Source: Kiritimatiellia bacterium (GTDB lineage: Bacteria; Verrucomicrobiota; Kiritimatiellia; CAIVKH01). From it: a stretch of 64,000 nucleotides of DNA. Both the position numbers and the translations under genes were made by a program. The notes under the pieces are model-generated. The model made no database searches. It was given only the letters and a program-made list of their open reading frames with translations, and was not told the DNA's origin. Location of the stretch: the NCBI GenBank assembly GCA_023953695.1, contig JAMLJG010000007.1, positions 47,242-111,241 on the forward strand. Direction: 5' to 3'. Shown in pieces: positions 9,192 to 17,121 of this stretch. The stretch's first letter is position 1. Each line of letters begins with the position of its first letter.

Positions 9192-10490
9192 ATGCTTGAA
9201 AACAATAAGGTCGCGACAGCCGATTTGGTAATCGGGGATAAGAAGTTTTCTTATCCGATTTACGAAGGAACCGAGAAAGAGCGCGCGCTTGATATTCGCA
9301 AGCTGCGCGCCGAGACTGGCCTGATCACGTATGATCCTGGTTTCGTCAACACGGGTTCCTGCGAAAGCGCGATCACGTTCTTGGATGGCGAGCAGGGGAT
9401 TCTTCGCTATCGAGGCTATGACATTTTGGACCTCGCAGAGAATTGCGAGTTCATTGAAGTCGCCTATTTGTTGATTCAGGGGCGCCTTCCGACGAAGGCC
9501 GAGCGTCAGCGCTATGCGCGACTGCTCAATCAGCACTCCATGTTGCATGAAGACATGCAGGGCTTCTTCCGCAATTATCCGGAGGGCGCACATCCTATGG
9601 CGATTGCCTCGGCGATGGTGGTGTCGCTTTCGAGCTTCTATCCCGAGATTGCGGATCGCGAGGAAGAAAAGAGCCTCGCGGCCACACGATTGATATCCAA
9701 GATTCGGACCATGGCGGCGTTTTCCTACAAGAAGTCGGTGGGAGAGCCCTTCGTCTATCCGAGCAGCAAGCTGACGTATTGCGAAAATCTGCTCAATATG
9801 GTGTTTGCCTCGCCGGTCGCGGACTACAAGTTGGATCCGGTGTTGGTGAAGGCGATGAATCAGTTGCTGATTCTGCACGCGGATCATGAGCAAAATGCTT
9901 CCACGTCTGTAGTGCGCATGGTCGGCAGCACGGGTGCGAATTTATATGCTTCAATTTCGGCGGGCATCAGCGCGCTATCGGGCCCGCTGCACGGGGGCGC
10001 CAATCAAGAAGTGATGGAGATGCTTGAGGAGATTCGTGCGCACGGTGGGGATGTGGACAAGATGGTGGAGCGAGCGAAAGATCCGAACGACTCGTTCCGT
10101 CTCTTCGGGTTCGGCCACCGGGTGTACAAGAGTTACGATCCGCGCGCGAAAATTGCGAAGAAGGTCTGCACCGGCGTGCTGGAGAAATTGGGGATCAACG
10201 ATCCGCTGCTCGACATCGCCATGAAGTTGGAAGAGCGCGCGCTTAACGACGAGTACTTCATCAAGCGCAAGTTGTATCCGAATGTGGATTTCTACACCGG
10301 GATCACGTATCGCGCGATGGGGTTCCCGACCAACATGTTCACGATGCTGTTTGCCATCGGACGCTTGCCGGGCTGGATCGCCCAGTGGTACGAAATGCAC
10401 AACGATCCGAATCAAAAGATCGGGCGGCCACGCCAAGCCTATTGTGGGCCCACACAATTGCGCTATGTGCCGATTGAGCAGCGAACCTGA
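9192..10490 (+). CDS. gltA: Citrate synthase (type II)
   Basis: Condenses oxaloacetate and acetyl-CoA to citrate, entry to the TCA cycle; 432 aa. The active-site residues are in GPLHGGANQEVMEML (His), FGFGHRVYKSYDPRA (His) and NVDFYTGITYRAMG (Asp). The ending IGRPRQAYCGP matches the long, E. coli-type hexameric enzymes, which often show NADH control. The N-terminal beta domain (SYPIYEGTEKERALDIRKL, GFVNTGSCESAITFLDGE) is also of that type. It works downstream of the pyruvate dehydrogenase encoded at the other end of the window. Confidence 0.97.
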   Translation: MLENNKVATADLVIGDKKFSYPIYEGTEKERALDIRKLRAETGLITYDPGFVNTGSCESAITFLDGEQGILRYRGYDILDLAENCEFIEVAYLLIQGRLPTKAERQRYARLLNQHSMLHEDMQGFFRNYPEGAHPMAIASAMVVSLSSFYPEIADREEEKSLAATRLISKIRTMAAFSYKKSVGEPFVYPSSKLTYCENLLNMVFASPVADYKLDPVLVKAMNQLLILHADHEQNASTSVVRMVGSTGANLYASISAGISALSGPLHGGANQEVMEMLEEIRAHGGDVDKMVERAKDPNDSFRLFGFGHRVYKSYDPRAKIAKKVCTGVLEKLGINDPLLDIAMKLEERALNDEYFIKRKLYPNVDFYTGITYRAMGFPTNMFTMLFAIGRLPGWIAQWYEMHNDPNQKIGRPRQAYCGPTQLRYVPIEQRT

Positions 10491-10499
10491 GTTCGCGCC

Positions 10500-10889
10500 A
10501 TGAGTCAGCGACAGGCCAAGCCGCTTCCGCGTGCGCAGCGAATTGAGTTGGAGTTCCTCGAGGGTGTTTATCGGCGGATTCCGACATACGAGCCGCTCCT
10601 TGATTTTCTTGGGTTTCTTTACACGAAGCTGGGGCGGTATGAGGATGGCTTGCGCATTGATCTCGAGTTGACTCGCCTGCGCCCGGGCGTGCCCTATCAC
10701 TGGTACAATCTCGGCTGCAGCCATGCGCTGCTGGGGGATCGCACGGCGGCGTTGACGGCGCTGAAACGTGCCGTCGAGACTGGATTTGGCAATAGCGATT
10801 TGATGAAGAAGGATGCCGACTTGGCGTCGCTCCGGGGGGACCCTGAATTCCAGGAGTTGTTGGCACGCGTCGAATCGGCTCATTTGTAG
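10500..10889 (+). CDS. Small TPR-type protein
   Basis: 129-aa soluble protein of unknown role. Two to three tetratricopeptide-like helical hairpins are visible: PTYEPLLDFLGFLYTKLGRYEDGLRIDLEL, then PYHWYNLGCSHALLGDRTAALTALKRAVE. The end, DADLASLRGDPEFQELLAR, is the capping segment typical of TPR proteins of the D-x-D-L-x-x-L-R type. No signal peptide. It starts ten bases after the citrate synthase stop and is probably on the same transcript. Confidence 0.8.
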   Translation: MSQRQAKPLPRAQRIELEFLEGVYRRIPTYEPLLDFLGFLYTKLGRYEDGLRIDLELTRLRPGVPYHWYNLGCSHALLGDRTAALTALKRAVETGFGNSDLMKKDADLASLRGDPEFQELLARVESAHL

Positions 10890-10924
10890 GGCCGGTTCAT
10901 TCCGATGCATTTTGCGTCTGTGAC

Positions 10925-10952
10925 TTGACTCAGCCTCTGCTTTCTCTATTGT
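10925..10952 (+). promoter_or_regulatory. Promoter of tRNA-Gly
   Basis: TTGACT (10925-10930), a 16-bp spacer and TATTGT (10947-10952) end 16 bp before the mature tRNA 5' end. Spacing and sequence fit a sigma70-type promoter. Confidence 0.6.
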
Positions 10953-10968
10953 CTTGGGTGCTGCTAGG

Positions 10969-11042
10969 GCGGGCGTAGCTTAGTGGTAAAGTTCCAGCCT
11001 TCCAAGCTGGCCATGCGGGTTCGATTCCCGCCGCCCGCTCCA
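10969..11042 (+). tRNA. tRNA-Gly (anticodon TCC)
   Basis: 74-nt cloverleaf with encoded CCA. Acceptor GCGGGCG (10969-10975) pairs with CGCCCGC (11032-11038), the discriminator base is T and CCA ends at 11042. Anticodon stem CCAGC/GCTGG encloses loop CTTCCAA with anticodon TCC at 11001-11003. The T arm is CGGGTTCGATTCCCG. It reads GGA/GGG codons, which fits the GGG-rich genes nearby. Confidence 0.96.
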
Positions 11043-11048
11043 TCTTTC

Positions 11049-11080
11049 AAGGGGTTTTCGGCAACGGAAACCCCTTTATT
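11049..11080 (+). terminator. Terminator after tRNA-Gly
   Basis: AAGGGGTTTTC (11049-11059) pairs with GGAAACCCCTT (11066-11076), with one G-T pair. A T/A-rich tail (TTATTTATT) follows. It lies six bases after the tRNA CCA. Confidence 0.8.
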
Positions 11081-11426
11081 TATTGGCTATCTTGTGCGTC
11101 TGCCGATCCTGGGCCTTTTCCCGTGACTACATGCAACGGCGAGAAACAGGCGTGAGAAATAGGACACACGTTAGGACACAAGGGCGCGTGGCGGCATTCG
11201 AGATCAGTTTCAATGTATATGTTCCGAGGTTTGCCCGAAGGGGTGCGCTCGCGATTGGCTCTGGAAGGGCCGAAGCTGGGGGGGGATGTCCGGGCTTCCG
11301 GGTTCGTTCGGATGCAGCGGGTGTTGGGCGACGCGCCTGTTTCGGATTCTCAGGAGGAGCGTTTCTTCTTTTCGTTGTCTGCCGGGGAGTTGCGCGCGCG
11401 ATTTCTGAATTGGAGCGGAGGCGCGA
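11081..11426. other. Gene-poor stretch downstream of tRNA-Gly
   Basis: No gene supported. Open frames here (for example 11083-11430 plus) have no recognisable content and run antisense to the pdxH 3' end. A short direct repeat AGGACACA occurs at 11161-11168 and 11173-11180. Downstream flanks of tRNA genes are common integration sites, but no integrase or att duplication is visible. Confidence 0.4.
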
Positions 11427-12095
11427 TTAGGGTGCGAGGCGGCGCAGGCCCCATTCGGAGGAGGGGGTGCGGGTGTAGAGAAGGCGATCGTGTAGGCGGT
11501 TGGGTCGGCCTTGCCAGAACTCGATGGCCGAGGGGATGATGCGGTAGCCGCCCCAGTTTGCGGGGCGGGGAATATCGTTTTGTGGGTATTGATCGTGGAG
11601 TTGGCGAAACGAGTTTTCGAGTGTTTCGCGGTTGGGGATGGTTTGGCTCTGGGGTGAAGCGGCCGCGCCGATGCGCGCGTCGAAGGGGCGGGAGTGAAAG
11701 TAGAGGTCTGATTCGGCGGGGGTGGTCTTTTGCACGATTCCATCAATGCGGATTTGGCGTTCCAGTTCTTTCCAGAGGAGGAGCGCGGAGGCGCGCGGGT
11801 TGGTCTCGATTTCGCGGCCCTTTCGGCTGTGGTAGTTGGTGAAAAAGACGAGTCCGTTCTCGTCAAAGTTTTTCAGGAGCACTGTGCGGACGCTGGGTTG
11901 TGCGTCGGCAGTGGCGGTGGCGACGATGAGGGCGTTTGGCTCGAGGATGTGGGAGTCAATGGCTTCGAAGAGCCATTTGGAGAAGAGGTCCCAGGGATTG
12001 GTGGGTACGTCGGATTCGAGGATTCCGTGTTGCGTATATTCGCGGCGCATCCGCGCGAGGAGGGCGGAGGGCGACGGTTGGTTCTGTCTGGTCAT
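11427..12095 (-). CDS. pdxH: Pyridoxamine/pyridoxine 5'-phosphate oxidase
   Basis: FMN enzyme that makes pyridoxal 5'-phosphate from PNP or PMP; 222 aa, full length. Family blocks are MRREYTQHGILESDVPTNP near the N-terminus, RTVLLKNFDENGLVFFTNY, SRKGREIETNPRASALL (FMN site) and the ending EFWQGRPNRLHDRLLY, which carries the substrate-binding Arg and His. It lies nine bases downstream of the superoxide dismutase gene on the same strand and is probably read from the same promoter. Confidence 0.95.
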   Translation of the reverse strand: MTRQNQPSPSALLARMRREYTQHGILESDVPTNPWDLFSKWLFEAIDSHILEPNALIVATATADAQPSVRTVLLKNFDENGLVFFTNYHSRKGREIETNPRASALLLWKELERQIRIDGIVQKTTPAESDLYFHSRPFDARIGAAASPQSQTIPNRETLENSFRQLHDQYPQNDIPRPANWGGYRIIPSAIEFWQGRPNRLHDRLLYTRTPSSEWGLRRLAP

Positions 12096-12104
12096 GGAGG
12101 TTTT

Positions 12105-12869
12105 TCAAGCCGAGCGCGCGTCGGAATAGCGCAGGCTGACAGCGGGCCAGTCCACGATATTCCAGATTGCCGCGATATAGTCGGCGCGACGGTTCTGGTA
12201 GTGGAGATAGTAGGCATGTTCCCAGACGTCTATGCCGAATATGGGTTTGCGTCCGTGCATGAGGGGGCTGTCTTGGTTGGGTAGCGATTCGACGATGAGT
12301 TTGCCGTCTGCATTGAGGGAGAGCCATGCCCAACCGCTGCCAAAGGCTGCCATGGCGGCTTGGGAGAGGGCGTTCATGAAGTCTTTGATGCCGCCGAGGT
12401 CGGCGCGGATTGCCTTGTCGAAGTCGCCTTCGGGTTGGCCGTTGTTTTGCGGTTGCAGGCTGTTCCAGAAGAGGGTGTGGTTGAAGTGCCCCCCGCCATT
12501 ATTGCGAATGGCGGTGCGGATTGCTTCGGGGATTTCATCGAGGTTGCTGATGAGGTCTTGAAGAGTGCGGCGGGCGAGATCGGGATGATTTTCGACGGCT
12601 TTGTTGAGGTTGTTGACGTACGCAGCGTGGTGTTTGTCGTGGTGGATTTCCATGGTGCGCGCGTCAATGTGGGGTTCGAGCGCGTCGAATGCGAATGGCA
12701 GAGGGGGGAGTGAGAATGGCGCGTTGACTGAGGGGCCGGTGGGCGGTGGCGGGACGAGTTGCGAGCCGTCGGGAGTTTGAGCGCGCGCGGAGGATGGGAG
12801 CCAGCGGGTCGTGACTGCGGCAAGGGAGGTGAGGGTGATGGCGCGCAAGGCGTCTCTTCTGCTGAGCAT
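12105..12869 (-). CDS. Tat-exported Fe/Mn superoxide dismutase
   Basis: Converts superoxide to oxygen and peroxide. 254 aa with a twin-arginine signal peptide: SRRDALRAITLTSLAAV, then ARAQ as a likely cleavage site, so it should act outside the cytoplasm. Metal ligands are in MEIHHDKHHAAYVNN, GGGHFNHTLFW and DVWEHAYYLHYQNRR. The NNGGGHFNH and PLM...PIFGIDVWEHAYYL blocks resemble manganese-type or cambialistic enzymes more than the iron type. The ATG at 12869 has AGGAG seven bases upstream and a good promoter; the frame is open further upstream to 12950 without family similarity. pdxH follows. Confidence 0.93.
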   Translation of the reverse strand: MLSRRDALRAITLTSLAAVTTRWLPSSARAQTPDGSQLVPPPPTGPSVNAPFSLPPLPFAFDALEPHIDARTMEIHHDKHHAAYVNNLNKAVENHPDLARRTLQDLISNLDEIPEAIRTAIRNNGGGHFNHTLFWNSLQPQNNGQPEGDFDKAIRADLGGIKDFMNALSQAAMAAFGSGWAWLSLNADGKLIVESLPNQDSPLMHGRKPIFGIDVWEHAYYLHYQNRRADYIAAIWNIVDWPAVSLRYSDARSA

Positions 12870-12896
12870 GGGAGTTCTCCTAATTCGATTTGGAGA

Positions 12897-12925
12897 AGGA
12901 TAGCACGAATGGGTCGTTTTTCCAA
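12897..12925 (-). promoter_or_regulatory. Promoter of the superoxide dismutase gene
   Basis: Read on the minus strand: TTGGAA (12925-12920), a 17-bp spacer and TATCCT (12902-12897). AGGAG follows before the ATG at 12869. The -35 element is part of a degenerate TTCCAAGGATTG sequence related to the palindromes at 486-567. Confidence 0.5.
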
Positions 12926-13212
12926 GGATTGCCATTCCGGGTGGCACCATTTATGCGATTCCTGCTCGTGAGCTTGTCCGGTGCGTTGCGGCGGGTCGAG
13001 GCAAGTTGCGCGATCTTTGTGGGTGTGATCGTGGGTGCGGTGTGGGTAGGGCGCGTTGGCCCAACGCGCCGGAGGCAGTTCGGACGTGAGCGAACGGGTT
13101 TCGCCGGAACGAGTGGCGGCGGTTTGAGCGAATGAGCTGAGCGGGCGGGGCATGTCCGTGAAAACAATTGTCGAAACCGGCCTTGCAATGTGATGCGATG
13201 AACAATGCTTGA
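12926..13212. other. Intergenic left edge of the accessory island
   Basis: No gene supported. It holds the palindromic repeat at 13039-13073 and, at 13117-13128, a CGGCGGTTTGAG block that recurs at 17962-17973. The palindrome and this block appear in the same order and at nearly the same distance (78 against 75 bp) on the right side of the island. Confidence 0.5.
13039..13073. repeat. 35-bp palindromic repeat, left copy
   Basis: A perfect 10-bp inverted repeat, GGCGCGTTGG (13050-13059) and CCAACGCGCC (13061-13070), separated by one C. The 35 bp at 13039-13073 are identical to 17887-17921 in the same orientation. It resembles REP-type extragenic palindromes. Confidence 0.75.
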
Positions 13213-14369
13213 AATTCGAGGGATGATCCTGCGCGGCCACTCAACGGCAGCTTGACCAACGATGGCGTCCGGGCCTACAGTTGGGATGAAGCGGATCGCC
13301 TGATCGAGGTGAGCGATTTGCAGACCTCGGACGTGCTGGTGCAGAACCGGTATGACGGGTTGAGCCGCCGCCGGGAGCGCATTCAGTTGGAGGACGGTAT
13401 CTTGGTGACTAACCGATATGTCTACGATGGCTGGCTGGTCGTGGCGGTTCTCGACGGAGACAACGAAGTGCTCGAACAATACGTCTATGGTGTGGATTTG
13501 AGCGGCACGCGCGAAGGCGCGGGCGGCATCGGTGGCATTTTGCAGGCCGTCGGTGACGAGGTCGCCTACTACCACTACGACGGCAATGGCAACGTGATCT
13601 CCGCAACCGATTCAAACGCCGTGGTCATGACCCGCCTTGAATACGACCCCTTCGGCCGCGTCCTCGTAGCCGACGGCAGTTACACGCCGCGCTATCAGTT
13701 CTCAAGCAAGGAATACGACACCGCCACGGGACTGAATTACTACGGCTTCAGATATTACAACCCGCAGACCGGCAGGTGGGTGAATCGGGATCCCATCCAG
13801 GAGGTTGGGGGTATTGGCCTCTATGTTTTTGTTGGGAACAGCCCTGTCAGTCTTGTAGATGTCTTGGGTTTGGTTACTTATGACTTGGAACCTTCGACAC
13901 ATGACGGCATGCCTTGGGCCTGGGCAGATCCTCAAGAATGGTGGTCAAGGGCCGGATGCAGAAACACGTGTCAACTTCAGCGTAAGTTGCCAGTGTGATG
14001 CCTGTAATGGCAATGATTGCCGCAAGATCGCGTGCACTGTTAGCCTCCATCAAACGGTGTTGATTGATAACACGAGGTACTACAATCCTGGCGGCGCCTA
14101 CGGACATGAGCAGATGCATGTGCGAAATCTCTTGGAAGCGGCAAGCGCCATTGGCACGATTCTGGAGGGCTATGAAAGGCGAGGCTGTCGCGCAAAAGTC
14201 GTCTGCGAAGATGATATCTGGTTTATCAACAGATGGTATAACGGTTACGTTATCCAGAACTACCTAGATGCCGAAGCCAATCACAAACCCAAATGGTCCA
14301 TCATCTGGAAGAGACTACCCACCCACTCCGTTGCCCCCGCCGTCGAATACAAATCCCCATTTGCCATAA
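13213..14369 (+). pseudogene. RHS-repeat toxin tip, 5'-truncated and frameshifted
   Basis: C-terminal end of an RHS/YD-repeat polymorphic toxin. The RHS frame opens after a stop at 13210 with no start codon, so the long N-terminal shell is missing. YD repeats (YDGLSRRRERIQLEDG, YHYDGNGNVISATD) lead to the core end YYGFRYYNPQTGRWVNRDPIQ and VSLVDVLGL, where the variable toxin normally begins. The reading frame then shifts by +1 between about 13870 and 13940. The shifted frame encodes a Cys-rich domain (VSCQCDACNGNDCRK) with an HExxH motif in GGAYGHEQMHVRNLLE, suggesting a zinc-metallopeptidase toxin. A further frameshift would be needed to reach the stop at 14367-14369. Confidence 0.75.
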
Positions 14370-14377
14370 GTGCTGTC

Positions 14378-14610
14378 ATGAACCGCCGGATGCTTCTGTC
14401 TGTGTTTCTCTTTTTGGCGCTCTGCGGATTTGCGCAACCAGAAACTGAGAGTGTTTCTCCAGAGAGGTCAAAGAGGTCGGCCATTGTTGGGATGACAATG
14501 GTCGAAATGAGTTAGTTGACGCGCTCGGCTCTCTACTGCGGAATGAAGAGCGTATTCTTTCCATTACGTTTCTGAATAGTTCAACGCAACCGTACGAACT
14601 GGTAGAATAG
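14378..14610 (+). pseudogene. Small exported protein remnant behind the RHS tip
   Basis: The ATG at 14378 opens MNRRMLLSVFLFLALCGFAQ, a convincing signal peptide. The frame reaches a stop at 14515, but a shift at about 14480-14491 continues into DDNGRNELVDALGSLLRNEE and ends ...TQPYELVE at 14610. I do not recognise the family. Its place directly after the toxin domain suggests an immunity protein; this is inference from position. The indel indicates decay. Confidence 0.45.
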
Positions 14611-14649
14611 ATAATCCTCTATCTGGTGGAGGCGACATTAGAGGGCTGA

Positions 14650-15044
14650 GGGGTCACGTCTAGACATAATACATAACGATTGACGACAGAACGAAATGAT
14701 TATACACGGGGAGCATGAGCAGGCCCTTGCGGATAGACATTGAAAGCGGGTGGCCTGGCCGGATTTGGTGCGGTGCATGGAGGAGCTGAAAAAAGAGCCG
14801 TGGTCCGCGTTCCGGGACCGGCGCGGGGATTGGGGCCGGGACGTGACGCTGTGGGCGGCGCGACGGCTGGGCGGGTATACACTGGCGGAACTGGCGCGGG
14901 AGGTGGGCGCGGTTGACTATACGGCGATTTACCAGGGCGTGCGCAGGCTTGAGACCCGCTCGAAAAAAGACGATAAGCTATCAAAAATCATGAGGCAGTA
15001 TGAACGCAAACTGGCATCAATGTACAATGTCGAGACGTGACCCC
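14650..15044 (+). mobile_element. Deleted REP-associated tyrosine transposase element, copy 1
   Basis: 395-bp element with imperfect terminal inverted repeats: GGGGTCACGTCTAGACATAA at the left, and a right end (15020-15044) finishing GTCGAGACGTGACCCC. Inside, ATG at 14715 encodes MSRPLRIDIESGW, the N-terminus of Y1_Tnp/RAYT transposases. It is fused out of frame at 14750 to the C-terminal part of such a protein (WPDLVRCMEELKKEPWSAF, FRDRRGDWGRD, VDYTAIYQGVRRLE, ending NVET). The HUH and Tyr catalytic core is absent. It is therefore a non-autonomous, MITE-like derivative. Two more copies with the same deletion lie at 15735 and 17122. Confidence 0.75.
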
Positions 15045-15179
15045 ACTGCCCTGCCGGGTTTTCCCGTCGACTATTCAATAGCCGACCAGCTTGTTCGAGA
15101 TTGCAATCCTTCTGGTCGAGGCTTTGATGTAACAGCAAACCAGACCCTCCAGAGATCAGGGAGTTGCCCGTGCAACTAG
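15045..15179 (+). pseudogene. Orphan coding tail between element 1 and a small membrane gene
   Basis: One frame stays open from the element's right end to a TAG at 15177-15179 and reads ...GFPVDYSIADQLVRDCN, then PSGRGFDVTANQTLQRSG and SCPCN. The composition looks protein-coding. The stop overlaps the GTG of the next gene by ten bases, a spacing typical of toxin-immunity pairs. I do not recognise the sequence; a displaced RHS toxin tail is my inference. Confidence 0.35.
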
Positions 15180-15492
15180 CTGACTCCTCAAAAGCGGTCT
15201 TCAAGCTATGGTGGGGATTGTTCACACTTGTGCTTCTGTTTGTCGTGATTACTGTTTCTGTTTATCGATTTCGGCTCAAGATTTCTGAGCGCCGAATTAC
15301 AGAGGATTACTATGTGCTAATCAATGATTCCTTGATTACGGCGAAGGAGCACCCAGGCTTTACTCTGAGGAAGCTGACCAGTTCCTGCAAAGCCGTATTT
15401 CGGATTACGAGGAGAAGTTGAGTGAAAGATACGTCAGCACTATAAAACTGAGCTTATTTCTTGGCTGCCTTCAAATATCGTGTTTCGTATGA
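15170..15492 (+). pseudogene. Single-TM protein gene with a frameshift
   Basis: GTG at 15170 with GGGAG upstream opens MQLADSSKAVFKLWWGLFTL, then LVLLFVVITVSVYRFRLKI: a short cytoplasmic lead and one membrane helix. The frame ends at 15421. Shifting at about 15355-15361 continues sensibly as SEEADQFLQSRISDYEEKLS and on to ...GCLQISCFV with a stop at 15490-15492. Family unknown. Position after a toxin-like tail suggests a membrane immunity protein; this is inference. A 28-codon frame from an ATG at 15489 overlaps the stop. Confidence 0.4.
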
Positions 15493-15601
15493 CCTATGCA
15501 GGGCATGACCGTAAGTTTAACACTCAAGATGATCATGCTAGTATTTGGGACATATCGAGCCGCATCCTGGCATGAGTTACTAGCCGCGTACTGTGGGTGT
15601 A

Positions 15602-15630
15602 GGGGTCGCGTCTAGACATTGTACATAGCG
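15602..15630 (+). repeat. Solitary left end of the RAYT-derived element
   Basis: GGGGTCGCGTCTAGACATTG and the following ACATAGCG match the left terminus of the 395-bp elements, but the body is absent. A truncated or excised copy. Confidence 0.55.
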
Positions 15631-15704
15631 AGTGACGGCGGTGTTGTCGCAGACTGTCCTGGTGGAATGGTGATGATGGGCGCGGAATGGGCTGCGGGGG
15701 TTGA

Positions 15705-15719
15705 TTCCAATGATTGGAA
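15705..15719. repeat. Single TTCCAATGATTGGAA palindrome
   Basis: A perfect 6-bp-arm palindrome with centre TGA, related to the array at 486-567. It lies 16 bp before element copy 2, in a stretch with no gene. Confidence 0.6.
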
Positions 15720-15734
15720 ATTTGTCGAGGGCTG

Positions 15735-16130
15735 GCGGTCACGTCTAGACATAATACATAACGATTGACGACAGAGCAGAATGATTATACACGGGGAGCA
15801 TAGGCAGGCCCTTGCGGATAGACATTGAAAGCGGGTGGCCTGGCCGGATTTGGTGCGGTGCATGGAGGAGCTGAAAAAAGAGCCGTGGTCTGCGTTCCGG
15901 GACCGGCGCGGGGATTGGGGCCGGGACGTGACGCTGTGGGCGGCGCGACGGCTGGGCGGGTATACACTGGCGGAACTGGCGCGGGAGGTGGGCGCGATTG
16001 ACTATACGGCGATTTACCAGGGCGTGCGCAGGGTTGAGACCCGGTCGAAAAAAAGACGATAAGCTATTAAAAATCATGAGGCAGTATGAACGCAAACTGG
16101 CATCAATGTACAATGTCGAGACGTGACCCC
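15735..16130 (+). mobile_element. Deleted REP-associated tyrosine transposase element, copy 2
   Basis: Same structure and same internal deletion as the copy at 14650. The left end begins at about 15737 (GGTCACGTCTAGACATAATA) and the right end is 16106-16130. The transposase start codon is changed (GCATAGGC for GCATGAGC). One extra A in the A-run at 16048-16054 shifts the C-terminal frame. The near-identity to copy 1 argues for recent amplification or conversion. Confidence 0.75.
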
Positions 16131-16166
16131 AAAACCCCAACTGATTCACGAGCACAAGCAGTGTGA
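16131..16166 (+). pseudogene. Eleven-codon coding tail before the ankyrin gene
   Basis: Between element 2 and the ankyrin lipoprotein, one frame reads KTPTDSRAQAV and stops at TGA 16164-16166. It overlaps the next GTG by three bases, like a translationally coupled pair. It is too short to identify; I read it as the last stub of an upstream toxin gene replaced by the element. Confidence 0.25.
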
Positions 16167-16985
16167 AAAAATCATTACAACGTCAGATTCGAGTATCTTT
16201 CGGGTGTGTCATCTGTGCTGCGATAACAATATTCGTTTGTACATTGGGATGCTCAACTTCCGGAAATCGTTGTAGCGAGATGTTTTATCTGCGGTGCGTA
16301 TTAATAATTTGGATGGAGTCAAACGATCTCTATTCAATGGCGTGAATGTGAATTGCCGAGACGATTTAGGGCGAACTCCTCTATACTTGTCGGTTGTATA
16401 TGAATACACAAATCTATTTGACTACTTACTTGAGAATGAAGCGAGTCCAACATTAGGGGCATCGTGGAAGGGTAATGATACACCATTGAATTTGGCATGT
16501 GCGAAGGGTAATGAGTACATGGTAAAGCGACTAATCGACGTGGGCGTATCACCAAATATAGTAAATAACATGGGGCAAACACCTTTGCATTATGCGGCAT
16601 GGCATGAACAATCCAGAATTGTTGAGTTGCTAGTAGGATATGGTGCAAATATTGATGCGATGAGCAGGCGCAACGAGACTGCTGATACATACACCCAAGA
16701 AAATTGCGCGACTTGAAGAGTACAAGATTATCCTGAAATATTTGATTGATAAAGGGCTGATGTTAATGCCTCGGACAATAGCGGAAATACACCGTTGAAA
16801 TTTGCCGCACGCTACGCGGATGTAAGCGCCGTGGATGTATTGATTCGGCATGGTGCTGATCCATCTGATAGCAATGGGGTAACACTGCCCTGGATTTTGC
16901 CATTCGTCTCAATCGGCATTTAATCGCCGATAGATTGAGGGCTGCGCTGGAGAATCAGGACAGGGGGCGTCGAGGACAGCCCTGA
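16163..16985 (+). pseudogene. Ankyrin-repeat lipoprotein, multiply frameshifted
   Basis: GTG at 16163 opens a lipoprotein signal peptide (SFGCVICAAITIFVCTLGCS). Ankyrin repeats follow in other frames: NVNCRDDLGRTPLYLSVVYE, KGNDTPLNLACAKGNEYMVK, NNMGQTPLHYAAWHEQSRIV, then [20 protein letters not shown] and finally [20 protein letters not shown]. The frame changes four times, at about 16276-16290, 16675-16685, 16755-16759 and 16878-16881. The intact gene would have encoded about 270 aa. Ankyrin proteins often serve as immunity proteins in polymorphic-toxin loci, which fits this island. The region is more AT-rich than its surroundings, a sign of transfer. Confidence 0.7.
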
Positions 16986-17018
16986 ATGGCGCTAAGTTAA
17001 GATTTTCTGCGGGGCTGA

Positions 17019-17036
17019 GGGGTCACGTCTAGACAT
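17019..17036 (+). repeat. Solitary left end of the RAYT-derived element
   Basis: GGGGTCACGTCTAGACAT matches the element left terminus and is then interrupted by unrelated sequence. It is preceded by GGGCTGA, as at copy 1. Confidence 0.55.
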
Positions 17037-17121
17037 CAGATTCCGCTGAAAAGCCCCACTACTGCGGACTCTACACCTTTTGGTGGCGGGTTTTGGGAGG
17101 GCTGCGGGGTCGGGGGGCTGC

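Noticed and set aside
11083..11430. Integrase or integrated element after tRNA-Gly
   Set aside because: No integrase motif in any frame and no duplication of the tRNA 3' end; only a short AGGACACA direct repeat.
13213..13998. Complete RHS gene starting at the TTG at 13252
   Set aside because: The RHS similarity already extends upstream of that codon (NGS before LTNDG) and the frame opens without a start; it is a truncated tip.
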